A DNA stretch of 64,000 nt from an uncultured Clostridium sp. (GTDB taxonomy: Bacteria > Bacillota > Clostridia > Lachnospirales > Lachnospiraceae): NCBI GenBank assembly GCA_946553025.1, contig CAMNRM010000011.1:25884-89883 (forward strand), given 5' to 3'. Both the position numbers and the translations under genes were made by a program. Positions within the stretch are counted from its first letter, which is position 1, and each line of letters begins with the position of its first letter. Below, in pieces: positions 41,355 through 49,158 of the stretch. The notes under the pieces were generated by a model, which saw nothing but the letters and a program-made list of their open reading frames with translations, did not search any database and had not been told where the DNA came from.

Positions 41355-42182
41355 ATGGCAGGAAGAAAAGAACAGTTAATTATTGTCCGGGGCGGCGGGG
41401 ATATCGCTACAGGGACGATTCACAAGCTTCACCGGTGCGGTTATCCGGTGCTGATTCTGGAAACGGGGTTTCCCTCGGCGATCCGCCGTCAGGTGGCATT
41501 TTCCGAGGCCGTGTATGACGGGAGCAGCGAGGTCGAAGGGGTGAGTTGTATCCGGGCAAAGGATGTTGAGGAAGCGAAAGCGATTCTGGAAGGGGGAGAT
41601 GTGGCGCTTTTGGTGGACCCGGAGGCAGAGGTGTTAAATCAGGTTAAGCCGTGGGCGCTGGTGGACGGGATTCTTGCCAAGAAAAATCTGGGAACCAACC
41701 GGGGGATGGCAGAGAAAACGATAGGTCTGGGGCCGGGATTTTGTGCAGGAAAAGATGTGGATCTGGTGATTGAAACCATGCGCGGTCACAATCTTGGGCG
41801 AATTATCGGCAGCGGGTGTGCTCTTGCCAATACTGGGGTTCCCGGGATAATCGGCGGTTTTGGAAAAGAGCGGGTGATCCATTCTCCTGCCAGGGGGATT
41901 TTGACGACAAGGTGCAGGATTGGGGATAAGGTAAAGAAGGGACAGGCTATAGCCGTGGTTGTGACTGGACACGGAGAGGTGGAGGTTTTTGCTTCTCTGG
42001 ATGGTTTGGTTCGCGGCATGATCAGGTCGGGTTATCCGGTGGAAGAGGGATTAAAAATCGCCGATATTGACCCGAGGGAAGGGGAATTTGAAAACTGCTT
42101 TACCATTTCCGATAAGGCAAGATGTATCGCAGGAGCGGTGCTGGAGGGACTTTTGTATCTGGAGGAGAAGCAGGGCAGGTAA
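41355..42182 (+). CDS. yqeB: YqeB, selenium-dependent molybdenum hydroxylase maturation protein
   Basis: 275 residues. LIIVRGGGDIATGTIHKLHR is a Rossmann-type N-terminus, followed by LGPGFCAGKDVDLVIETMRGH and GSPARG-like HSPARGILTTRC. This is the YqeB/EF2563 family, whose presence defines genomes with selenium-dependent molybdenum hydroxylases that lack other selenium uses. It is distantly related to XdhC and is believed to place selenium on the Mo cofactor. Its usual partners YqeC and MocA-like cytidylyltransferase are not in this window. It lies between the Xre regulator and the desulfurase gene. GGAGGG precedes the ATG by about 8 bases. Confidence 0.9.
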   Translation: MAGRKEQLIIVRGGGDIATGTIHKLHRCGYPVLILETGFPSAIRRQVAFSEAVYDGSSEVEGVSCIRAKDVEEAKAILEGGDVALLVDPEAEVLNQVKPWALVDGILAKKNLGTNRGMAEKTIGLGPGFCAGKDVDLVIETMRGHNLGRIIGSGCALANTGVPGIIGGFGKERVIHSPARGILTTRCRIGDKVKKGQAIAVVVTGHGEVEVFASLDGLVRGMIRSGYPVEEGLKIADIDPREGEFENCFTISDKARCIAGAVLEGLLYLEEKQGR

Positions 42183-42340
42183 AATGGGGAAATGTCTGTA
42201 CACCAGAGGAGTAAAGCTGGGGTAGATAAAGACAGGATAAGTAAAAACAGGATAAATAAAGCTTAGAAAAGAGAAGTAAAAATTTGGAAAAGAAAACAAA
42301 TACCAGAAAAGAGAAATACTAGAAAAGAGAAATAAATACT

Positions 42341-43681
42341 ATGGAAAGGATATATTTTGACAGTGCGGCAACCAGCTATTACCGTCCGCGCCAGGTAGCC
42401 GAGGCGGTTGTCGGGGCAATAGATTCTATGGGAAATTCTTCCCGGGGAACGCATGAAACCGCGCTTGCCGGTGCCAGAATTATTGCCGGGGCAAGGCAGC
42501 TGGTGAATGAACTTTTTGACGGATATGGGGCAGAACAGACGGCATTTACCGCAAATTCTACCGAAAGCTTGAATATGGCACTGAAGGGACTGTTAAAGCC
42601 GGGGGATAAAGTGGTTACTACGGTGATGGAACACAACAGTGTACTGCGACCGCTCTATCAGCTGGAAGCGCTGGGCGTGGAAGTTGTGCGCGTCGGGTGC
42701 CTGGACGGGGGACTGAAGAAAGAAGAGTGCGGGGATGGGCAGCAGGAAAAGAGGGGGCAGGAAGGGCGGCAACAGGATAGGCAAAAGGATATACAGCGGA
42801 TGGGGCTTTTGGATATGGACAGGCTTTTTGCGGAAATTCGTCCGGGTGTTAAGGCGGTGGTCTGTACCCATGCCTCGAATTTGACAGGAAATGTTCTGGA
42901 TATCCGAAGGATTGGAAGGGCTTGCAGGGAGGCGGGGGCTGTATTTATCGTGGATGCCTCGCAGACGGCGGGTGTACTTCCCATTTCGATGAAAGAGGAT
43001 TTTATTGATATTCTCTGTTTTACCGGTCATAAAGGGCTGATGGGGCCGCAGGGAACGGGCGGGATCTGCCTTCGTAAAGGGCTTGTCCTGGAACCATTGC
43101 TTACCGGCGGCAGCGGGATTTTAACTTATTCTAAATATCATCCGCAGCAGATGCCTACAGCGCTGGAAGCGGGAACGCTGAACGGGCATGGGATTGCAGG
43201 GCTTCGGGCTGCCCTTTTGTGGATCAAAGAACATGGCGGGACAGAGGCGGTTTTTCAGAAGGAAAATGCATTGGCTAAAGCCTTTTATCAGGGAGCAAAG
43301 GCGGTTCCGGGGATTTGCTTTTATGGAGATTATCGAAGCTATGAGGAACATTGGAGTGGCGAATACGGACAAAGGGATGAATATGGTCAGGGGAATGAAA
43401 AGAACTGCGGCAGTGAGTGCCCCGAAGAGAAATATTTTCCGGGCAGCGGATGTGTCCGTGCGCCGATGGTGACATTGAATTTAATGGATGAGGATTCCGG
43501 GGAGGTCAGCGACTGGCTGGCAGAGGAATGGGGGATAGATACCCGTTCCGGCGGTCATTGTGCGCCGTTGATGCACGGGGCATTAGGAACCCGAAAACAG
43601 GGGGCTGTCCGCTTTAGTTTTTCGCATTTTAACACAATGGAACAGGTAAAAAAAGCAGTGCAGGCGCTGAGGGAGTATTGA
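42341..43681 (+). CDS. Class V cysteine desulfurase/selenocysteine lyase
   Basis: 446 residues of the CsdB/SufS-NifS group. RIYFDSAATSYYRP opens the PLP domain; FTANSTESLNMAL, VVTTVMEHNSVLRPL, VDASQTAGVLPI and CFTGHKGLMGPQGTGG (PLP Lys) are conserved; the active Cys is in DTRSGGHCAPLMH. Two charged low-complexity inserts stand out: about 125-150 (KEECGDGQQEKRGQEGRQQD) and about 332-360 (GQRDEYGQGNEKN). Removing them leaves normal family length near 390. It should release S or Se from cysteine or selenocysteine for TusA/YedF/SelD. It is the last gene of the selenium arm and ends in a strong terminator. Confidence 0.9.
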   Translation: MERIYFDSAATSYYRPRQVAEAVVGAIDSMGNSSRGTHETALAGARIIAGARQLVNELFDGYGAEQTAFTANSTESLNMALKGLLKPGDKVVTTVMEHNSVLRPLYQLEALGVEVVRVGCLDGGLKKEECGDGQQEKRGQEGRQQDRQKDIQRMGLLDMDRLFAEIRPGVKAVVCTHASNLTGNVLDIRRIGRACREAGAVFIVDASQTAGVLPISMKEDFIDILCFTGHKGLMGPQGTGGICLRKGLVLEPLLTGGSGILTYSKYHPQQMPTALEAGTLNGHGIAGLRAALLWIKEHGGTEAVFQKENALAKAFYQGAKAVPGICFYGDYRSYEEHWSGEYGQRDEYGQGNEKNCGSECPEEKYFPGSGCVRAPMVTLNLMDEDSGEVSDWLAEEWGIDTRSGGHCAPLMHGALGTRKQGAVRFSFSHFNTMEQVKKAVQALREY

Positions 43682-43708
43682 GGTTTTTTATTCCCTCAGT
43701 GTTTTTTG
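43667..43708 (+). terminator. Terminator of the selenium/purine plus-strand arm
   Basis: CTGAGGGA (43667-43674) and TCCCTCAG (43692-43699) pair, followed by TGTTTTTTG. The left arm lies inside the last codons of the desulfurase gene, so the gene runs into its terminator. Confidence 0.85.
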
Positions 43709-43726
43709 TCATGGTTAAAAAATTAC

Positions 43727-43773
43727 TTGACATTTTATCGCCCTCAGAATATAATGGTATCAAATGATACCAT
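43727..43773 (+). promoter_or_regulatory. Promoter and palindromic operator of the MqsR/Panacea toxin-antitoxin pair
   Basis: TTGACA (43727-43732), 17 bases, TATAAT (43750-43755): a consensus promoter. Overlapping and following the -10 box is the perfect palindrome ATGGTATCA-AA-TGATACCAT (43754-43773), ideally placed for autorepression by the HTH antitoxin encoded downstream. Confidence 0.85.
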
Positions 43774-43786
43774 AACGGAGGAAATT

Positions 43787-44233
43787 ATGTCTGATGAACG
43801 TACAGAGCGCACAAGAATTGAAAGTAAATTGGAAATTCAGAGTTATATTCAGAATTTAAACTATGCGTTGATTCATGGTGCAGCGATTACGTTCCAGGCA
43901 GAGCGCCAGGTAGATTGTAGCCGGGATTTACGCTATACTAATCGTTTTACCGTAGCAAATCTTTTTATGAATGAAAATCCTGTTGATGTTCTGAAAAGAG
44001 AATTGCAGAAATTAACAGTAGAAGAGTATATGCGGACGGTAAAAGATCTTCGTTTCCCGAAAAGAAGCGAGATGCGTGAGTTTGGTAAAGTTTATCATGA
44101 AAAGGATGATGTATATATTAAAATTCGCGTTGAACTTTTAGCAGCCTGTGGGAAGCATACGGTATTTGTGATGTCATTTCATTACGCGGTTATACCATTT
44201 ACAAAAGATATGTTTCCTTACAGGAGTAAATAG
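43787..44233 (+). CDS. MqsR-like toxin
   Basis: 148 residues from ATG 43787 (GGAGG 5 bases upstream). The C-terminal half, EEYMRTVKDLRFPKRSEM then DVYIKIRVELL and VFVMSFHYA, follows the MqsR pattern of a YxxM segment followed by two strands ending in V-x-SFH/K, a RelE-like mRNA interferase fold. The N-terminal 60 residues are longer than in E. coli MqsR. It is followed after 13 bases by a zinc-finger/HTH/Panacea protein, which supports a toxin-first operon. Cleavage specificity is not predictable. An in-frame start at 43706 would lie upstream of the promoter and is rejected. Confidence 0.7.
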   Translation: MSDERTERTRIESKLEIQSYIQNLNYALIHGAAITFQAERQVDCSRDLRYTNRFTVANLFMNENPVDVLKRELQKLTVEEYMRTVKDLRFPKRSEMREFGKVYHEKDDVYIKIRVELLAACGKHTVFVMSFHYAVIPFTKDMFPYRSK

Positions 44234-44246
44234 TGGAGGTGTCGTC

Positions 44247-45272
44247 GTGAAGATAATAAAGACAGAAAAAAGGTTTTGTGAATGTTGTATGGAAGAACAT
44301 GATGTGCAGCGGGTGGTTATCAGAGAACATAATGTGGTTCGGGGGACAGCCATAGATTATGACGCAGAATATTTTTACTGCAATCATGCGGATGAAACTT
44401 ATTCTGACGAGGAGATGCTTTCGGCAAATGATATTGCGATGAAGGATGCTTACCGCAAAGCGATGGGGCTTCTTACAACGGATGAAATTATTCGTATCCG
44501 TGCGAACTATGGAATCAGTCAAAGTGATCTTAGCCGGCTTCTTGGCTGGGGAGGTAAGACCATTACACGTTATGAAGGTCATCAGGTGCAGGATAATGCT
44601 CATGACACGATTCTTCGGAAATTGGATGATGATCCGGAGTGGTTTTTAGTACTTCTTGAATCTGCGAAAAAATCTTTTTCACTGGCAGCTTATATGAAGT
44701 ATCAGAAGCTGGGAACCCAGCTTTTTGAACGTGGGCATGATCGGTATTTAAGGCGGGCGATATATTCCAGGTATGCCCGATTGATGGATAACCTGGAATT
44801 TAATGGGAATCAAAGGCTGTCGCTGGATGTGGTAACGGATGTTATCTGTTATTTTTCCAATTCTCCTCTGGTAACGGGGCTTTATAAGGTGAAACTGATG
44901 AAGATGCTGTGGTATTCGGATGCATTGTCCTATAAGCGCAGAGGTCATGCAATTACAGGAATGGTTTACCGGGCCTTACCTATGGGGGCAGTGCCGATTG
45001 CCCATGACTCCATTATTGATTTGCAGGGGATACACTGCGAGGAGATAGAAATGGGTGAAGGAACAGCCTATAAGTTTTTGCCGACAGAAAATACATCTTA
45101 TCCTTCTCTTTTGCCAGGGGATGTTGAGATTCTTGATGCTGTGATTAAGAGGTTTGGCAGGGCATCCAGGGAGGATATTGTAAATGCCATGCATCATGAA
45201 AATGCATATAGAGAAACCGCACCCAGAGGAATGATTTCCTTTAGGTATGCAAAGGAGTTAAGTCTTGTGTAA
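44247..45272 (+). CDS. MqsA-like zinc finger + HTH + Panacea (DUF4065) antitoxin
   Basis: 341 residues from GTG 44247, GGAGG 7 bases upstream. The N-terminus RFCECCMEEHDV is a Cys-rich, MqsA-like zinc finger (further Cys/His in YFYCNHADETYSD). Residues about 80-115 are an Xre HTH (IRIRANYGISQSDLSRLLGW). From about 190 comes a Panacea/DUF4065 domain (LYKVKLMKMLWYSDALSYKR, AITGMVYRALPMGAVPIAHD). Panacea is known as an antitoxin domain neutralising many unrelated toxins; here the HTH probably represses the palindrome at 43754. The combination with an MqsR-like toxin is consistent in both halves. Confidence 0.85.
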   Translation: MKIIKTEKRFCECCMEEHDVQRVVIREHNVVRGTAIDYDAEYFYCNHADETYSDEEMLSANDIAMKDAYRKAMGLLTTDEIIRIRANYGISQSDLSRLLGWGGKTITRYEGHQVQDNAHDTILRKLDDDPEWFLVLLESAKKSFSLAAYMKYQKLGTQLFERGHDRYLRRAIYSRYARLMDNLEFNGNQRLSLDVVTDVICYFSNSPLVTGLYKVKLMKMLWYSDALSYKRRGHAITGMVYRALPMGAVPIAHDSIIDLQGIHCEEIEMGEGTAYKFLPTENTSYPSLLPGDVEILDAVIKRFGRASREDIVNAMHHENAYRETAPRGMISFRYAKELSLV

Positions 45273-45413
45273 ATGTCTTGCATTAATGTGGATAAAACTG
45301 CTTTACTTTTTCACTCCGCAGGTTATAATAAAGGATAGTTTTGCCGGCTTATCAAAGACAGCACAGATAAGGGCACAAACGATTATACTATACAGAGAAC
45401 GGAGAAAATGCAT

Positions 45414-46775
45414 ATGGAAGTTTCCAACAAGCAGACAGTTAGGCAGACCGTGCAGAGGGATGGCTTTCGGCATAAATGGGGTTTTATTCTTGCCTGTATC
45501 GGATCGGCAGTGGGGATGGGGAATATCTGGAGGTTTCCTATCCTTGTCACAAAATACGGGGGGATGACGTTTCTTGTCCCCTATCTTATTTTCGTCGCAC
45601 TGGTAGGCTCTACCGGGATTATCGGCGAATTTGCCCTGGGAAGGGCGGCGCAGGCGGGGCCTGTCGGTGCGTTTGGGCAATGTACCGAGGCAGGAGGAAA
45701 AGGCAGGAAAACCGGCGAGATGATTGGCTGGATTCCCCTTTTTGGGTCGATGGGGCTGGCGATTGGCTACAGTGTGGTGTTAAGCTGGATTTTTAACTAT
45801 ACGCTGATGGCTGTTTCTGGAGGCATGTTCGCCATGGGAACAGATATGGAAGAAATTGGAAACACATTCAGCCATATTTCTGTTCACAATGCGCCCTGGA
45901 TAGTGATTACACTTATGGCGACGCTGGTGATTATGGGCCTTGGTGTGGCAAGAGGAATTGAACGGGCGAATAAAGTGATGATGCCTGCCCTGTTCATTTT
46001 GTTTTTAATGCTGGGCGTCTATATTTTTATGATTCCCGGTTCCCGTGAAGGCTATCGCTTTATCCTTACCTTAAAGCCGGAAGGGCTGGCAGACCCGGAG
46101 GTCTGGATTTTTGCTTTTGGGCAGGCGTTCTTTTCCCTGTCGGTCGCGGGCAATGGCTCCGTTATCTATGGTTCCTACCTTTCCCGCGACGAGGATATCC
46201 CGTCCTCTGCCCGCCGTGTGGCCTTTTTTGATACGCTGGCCTCCCTTCTGGCTGCCTTTGTTATCGTTCCCGCCATTGCCGCCAGCGGAATAGCCATGAG
46301 CGAAGTCAGCGGCGGTCCCGGTTTAATGTTTATTTACCTGGTCAATGTGATGAATGCCATGCCCGGCGGACGGATTATCGGCATGATTTTCTATATCTGC
46401 GTACTTTTTGCCGGTGTTTCCTCGGTGATCAATATGTACGAGGCCCCCGCCGCCATGCTTCAGGAGAAATTCGGCATCGAGCGGTTTACCGCTGTAGCTG
46501 TAGTGCTGGTGTTTGGCTGCATCGCGGCAGTTCTTATCCAGCCCATCACTTCCCAGTGGATGGACGGTATTTGTATTTATATCTGCCCTCTGGGTGCCTT
46601 TTTCGCCGCCTTTGTCTTTTTCTGGGTTGCCGGAAAGGACTATGTGCTTGCGGCAGTCAACCAGGGGGCGAAAAAACCCATCGGGCAGTGGTTTTATCCG
46701 CTGTCAAAATATGTGTACTGCAGCTTTGCCGTTATCGCTCTGATTGCGGGGGCTTTGTTGGGCGGAATCGGCTGA
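45414..46775 (+). CDS. Sodium-dependent amino-acid-type transporter (NSS/SNF family)
   Basis: 453 residues, twelve hydrophobic segments of the LeuT fold. WGFILACIGSAVGMGNIWRFP is the TM1 signature with unwound Na+/substrate-binding glycine region; GSTGIIGEFALGR follows TM2; FFSLSVAGNGSVIYGSYL is the TM6 equivalent. It co-transports Na+ with an amino acid or related amine; the substrate is unknown. GGAG 9 bases before ATG 45414 is better than ATG 45408 (3 bases). It stands alone between the toxin-antitoxin pair and convergent fumarase genes. Confidence 0.9.
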   Translation: MEVSNKQTVRQTVQRDGFRHKWGFILACIGSAVGMGNIWRFPILVTKYGGMTFLVPYLIFVALVGSTGIIGEFALGRAAQAGPVGAFGQCTEAGGKGRKTGEMIGWIPLFGSMGLAIGYSVVLSWIFNYTLMAVSGGMFAMGTDMEEIGNTFSHISVHNAPWIVITLMATLVIMGLGVARGIERANKVMMPALFILFLMLGVYIFMIPGSREGYRFILTLKPEGLADPEVWIFAFGQAFFSLSVAGNGSVIYGSYLSRDEDIPSSARRVAFFDTLASLLAAFVIVPAIAASGIAMSEVSGGPGLMFIYLVNVMNAMPGGRIIGMIFYICVLFAGVSSVINMYEAPAAMLQEKFGIERFTAVAVVLVFGCIAAVLIQPITSQWMDGICIYICPLGAFFAAFVFFWVAGKDYVLAAVNQGAKKPIGQWFYPLSKYVYCSFAVIALIAGALLGGIG

Positions 46776-46778
46776 TCC

Positions 46779-46804
46779 GCTGCTGTGAACGTGTAAACAG
46801 TAAC
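46779..46804. repeat. Dispersed 26-bp palindromic repeat
   Basis: Arms GCTGCTGT and ACAGTAAC around GAACGTGTAA. It lies in the 95-base gap between the convergent NSS transporter and fumarase genes, 4 bases after the transporter stop. Confidence 0.75.
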
Positions 46805-46870
46805 GGATAAAGCAAATCCTATTGACAGGGACATAAGAAAAGCAGGCAGGAAGGGCAGCGCAGGATAAGA

Positions 46871-47437
46871 TCAGGACTGACGGCTGCGGTATTCCAGATA
46901 ATCTTTACGTCCCTGTTCATACAGGTTATTGCCCTGACTGTCGATAATGACGACTAAAGGCATATCCACCACGGTCAGTTTCCGCAGGGCCTCTGCGCCC
47001 AAGTCTTCGTAGGCTATCAGCTCCGATGCCGTGATGGATTTGGCTAACAGGGCACCTGCGCCGCCGACAGCGCCGAAGTATACGCCGTCATAGGTTTTCA
47101 TGGCTTTAATAACCTCCGGCAGGCGTGCACCCTTTCCAATCATCCCTCTTGCGCCGACTGCCATCAGGGTGGGGGCATAGGCGTCCATTCTTCCGCTGGT
47201 GGTCGGGCCTGCCGAACCGATAACCTGTCCGGGCTTTGCGGGAGTGGGACCGACATAGTAGATGGTTGCATTTTCCGGGTCAAAGGGAAGGGATTCCCCC
47301 CGGGCAAGCGCTTCACACATCCGTTTATGCCCGGCGTCACGGGAAGTATAGATGGTTCCGCTTAATAAAACCTCGTCCCCGGCGCGGAGGGTTTTTGCCA
47401 GTTCTCTGGTTAAGGGGAGCTGTATTTTCCGTTTCAT
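46871..47437 (-). CDS. Fumarate hydratase class I, beta subunit
   Basis: 188 residues matching the C-terminal Fumerase_C domain: TLRAGDEVLLSGTIYTSRDAGH, YYVGPTPAKPGQVIGSAGPTTSGRMD, MIGKGARLPEVIKAM and VYFGAVGGAGALLAKSI. It pairs with the alpha subunit encoded directly upstream to form the [4Fe-4S], oxygen-labile fumarase of anaerobes, hydrating fumarate to L-malate. The related L-tartrate dehydratase has the same fold, so the substrate is likely but not certain. Its ATG is one base after the alpha stop, and the alpha 3' end contains its GGAGGTGA ribosome binding site. Confidence 0.88.
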   Translation of the reverse strand: MKRKIQLPLTRELAKTLRAGDEVLLSGTIYTSRDAGHKRMCEALARGESLPFDPENATIYYVGPTPAKPGQVIGSAGPTTSGRMDAYAPTLMAVGARGMIGKGARLPEVIKAMKTYDGVYFGAVGGAGALLAKSITASELIAYEDLGAEALRKLTVVDMPLVVIIDSQGNNLYEQGRKDYLEYRSRQS

Positions 47438-47438
47438 C

Positions 47439-48281
47439 TTAAATCACCTCCGTTTTATGCCTGGTAACATGGCAGTTAATATTAATGGCACAGGGCATTC
47501 CGGCAATATGGGTGGGCAGGGTTTCGATGTTCAGCCCGATTGCTGTTGTTCTGCCCCCGAACCCCTGCGGCCCGATGCCCAGGGCATTTACTTTTTCCAG
47601 CATTTCTTTTTCCAGATCGGCATAGTACGGGTCGGGGTGATGGCTTCCCAAATCCCGGAGCAGAGCCTTCTTTGCCAGCAGGGCTGCTTTATCAAAGGTT
47701 CCCCCGATGCCCACGCCGACAACGATGGGCGGGCAGGGATTTGGTCCTGCGGCTTCCACCGTTTCCAGGATAAATGCCTTGATTCCCTCAATTCCCGCTG
47801 AGGGCTTAAACATGCGGACGGCGCTCATATTTTCACTGCCAAAGCCCTTGGGCGCAACGGTGATTTTTACCTGGTCGCCGGGAACGATTTCAGTATAAAT
47901 CATTGCCGGTGTATTGTCCCCGGTATTTCCCCGGCGGACAGGGTCTTTGACCACGGACTTTCGCAGGTAGCCGTTTTCATAGCCGCGGCGCACGCCTTCG
48001 TTTACGGCCTCGGTTAAATTTCCACCGGTGAAGTGGACGTCCTGTCCGATTTCTAAAAACACACAGGCCATCCCGGTATCCTGGCAGATGGGCATCTTCT
48101 TTTCCTCGGCAAGGCGGTAGTTTTCGATAATATCATCCAAAACCCCGCGTGCAATCGCCCAGTCCTCACACGCCCGGCACCGTGCAATTGCATCCTTTAC
48201 ATCCCCGGGCAGAAACTGGCAGGCATCGATGCACAGACGTTCAATGACCTGGGTGAGCTGTTCTACAGTGATTTCTCTCAT
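47439..48281 (-). CDS. Fumarate hydratase class I, alpha subunit
   Basis: 280 residues of the Fumerase domain. Three cysteines for the [4Fe-4S] cluster are in place: MPICQDTGMACVF (first), the CHVTRH region or GPNPCPPIVVGVGIGG (others). DPVRRGNTGDNTPAMIYTEIVPGD and GFGGRTTAIGLNIETLPTHIAGMP are conserved. It binds the substrate and cluster; the beta subunit follows in the same operon. AAGGAA lies about 10 bases before the ATG. Fumarate hydratase is favoured over tartrate dehydratase because no tartrate genes are near. Confidence 0.9.
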   Translation of the reverse strand: MREITVEQLTQVIERLCIDACQFLPGDVKDAIARCRACEDWAIARGVLDDIIENYRLAEEKKMPICQDTGMACVFLEIGQDVHFTGGNLTEAVNEGVRRGYENGYLRKSVVKDPVRRGNTGDNTPAMIYTEIVPGDQVKITVAPKGFGSENMSAVRMFKPSAGIEGIKAFILETVEAAGPNPCPPIVVGVGIGGTFDKAALLAKKALLRDLGSHHPDPYYADLEKEMLEKVNALGIGPQGFGGRTTAIGLNIETLPTHIAGMPCAININCHVTRHKTEVI

Positions 48282-48297
48282 TGGTGAAGTTCCTTTC

Positions 48298-48582
48298 TTA
48301 TTTTATTTGTACACTTAGACTTTTTCCTAAAGATTCAGCTACTTTTATAAGAAAATCTAAACTGGGATTATAGTTACCGCTTTCTAATCTGGAAATATTA
48401 CTTTTCTGTGTGCCTACTCTTTTCGCAAGCTCTGACTGCGTTAAATTCTGTTCTTTCCTTGCGCGAATAATCTGTTCAATCGCTTCATATCTGGGCTTTA
48501 ATTTCTCATATTCCGTTTTAAATGCTTTATCTTTCAGCATATCCGCTTTAATTTCTTCAAAGGATATTCCTGGTTTATTCAT
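48298..48582 (-). CDS. HigA-like Xre antitoxin
   Basis: 94 residues from ATG 48582. Residues 38-94 are an Xre HTH: IIRARKEQNLTQSELAKRVG, KSNISRLESGNYNPSLDFLI. It overlaps the upstream toxin gene by eight bases, the toxin-first order of higBA. AGGAGG lies about 7 bases upstream, inside the toxin gene. It should neutralise the toxin and repress the operon through the palindrome at 48964-48981. The stop is 17 bases before the fumarase start region on the same strand. Confidence 0.88.
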   Translation of the reverse strand: MNKPGISFEEIKADMLKDKAFKTEYEKLKPRYEAIEQIIRARKEQNLTQSELAKRVGTQKSNISRLESGNYNPSLDFLIKVAESLGKSLSVQIK

Positions 48583-48946
48583 GAATGACCCTCCTTTTAT
48601 AATCTTCCATATATTTTCTTGCTGTTTTGATTTCATTTTCTGGTGTTTTCATGGTCTTTTTGATAAATCCATGCAGCAATACGAATTTATTGTTATAATG
48701 CATAAAATAAAATATTCTTGCTATGTCACTTGAAAATTTTACACGTAATTCGTATAGACCTTTATTATCTTTACCTTTTAGCGATTTTACATAGGGTTCT
48801 TTTAATTCAGTGCCCATCTTTTTTAATAATTCTATATCGCTAAAGGCTTTTGCTCGTAATTTGGGATTAAGTGAATACAAAAAGTCCTGTACTGGAATTT
48901 TTCCGTTTTCTTTCATGTAAAAATCTAATTCAAAAATCTTACTCAC
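48575..48946 (-). CDS. HigB-like (Gp49/RelE superfamily) toxin
   Basis: About 123 residues of the phage-derived Gp49-like/HigB family (PF05973): ENGKIPVQDFLYSLNPKLRAKA, LKKMGTELKEPYVKSLKGKD, GLYELRVKFSSDIARIFYFM and the terminal FVLLHGFIKKTMKTPENEI. It is a probable ribosome-dependent mRNA interferase. The start is uncertain: GTG 48946 has AAAAGG only two bases upstream, and no better ATG precedes the conserved FELDFY. It is co-transcribed with the antitoxin from the promoter at 48962-48990. Confidence 0.88.
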   Translation of the reverse strand: MSKIFELDFYMKENGKIPVQDFLYSLNPKLRAKAFSDIELLKKMGTELKEPYVKSLKGKDNKGLYELRVKFSSDIARIFYFMHYNNKFVLLHGFIKKTMKTPENEIKTARKYMEDYKRRVIHE

Positions 48947-48961
48947 ATCCTTTTTGTTGCT

Positions 48962-48990
48962 ATGTTATCATATACGATAACTAATGTCAA
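48962..48990 (-). promoter_or_regulatory. Promoter and operator of the HigBA-like pair
   Basis: On the minus strand TTGACA (48990-48985), 17 bases, TAACAT (48967-48962). Between and overlapping the -10 box, GTTATCATATACGATAAC (48964-48981 on the plus strand) is a palindrome with one mismatch pair, a good autorepression site. Transcription would start near 48955, leaving a very short leader. Confidence 0.8.
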
Positions 48991-49070
48991 GTGAAGATAG
49001 TCAAAACGGTGTATTTTTCGTACAAAATTTATTGTGAAAATTTATAAAAAAGAAAATTTATAAAAAACAG

Positions 49071-49099
49071 TTGACATTTCATCCGCTTTGTAGTATCCT
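49071..49099 (+). promoter_or_regulatory. trp operon promoter
   Basis: TTGACA (49071-49076), 17 bases, TATCCT (49094-49099). It lies about 60 bases before the first T-box stem and is the only good promoter ahead of trpE. Confidence 0.8.
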
Positions 49100-49158
49100 T
49101 AATCCCAATTAAAACCACATACACGATTTAAACCGATGAAGTGGAGATAAAAACAGAA

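Noticed and set aside
46871..48281. L-tartrate dehydratase instead of fumarase
   Set aside because: The same fold makes it possible, but no tartrate transporter or regulator is nearby, so fumarate hydratase is the simpler call.
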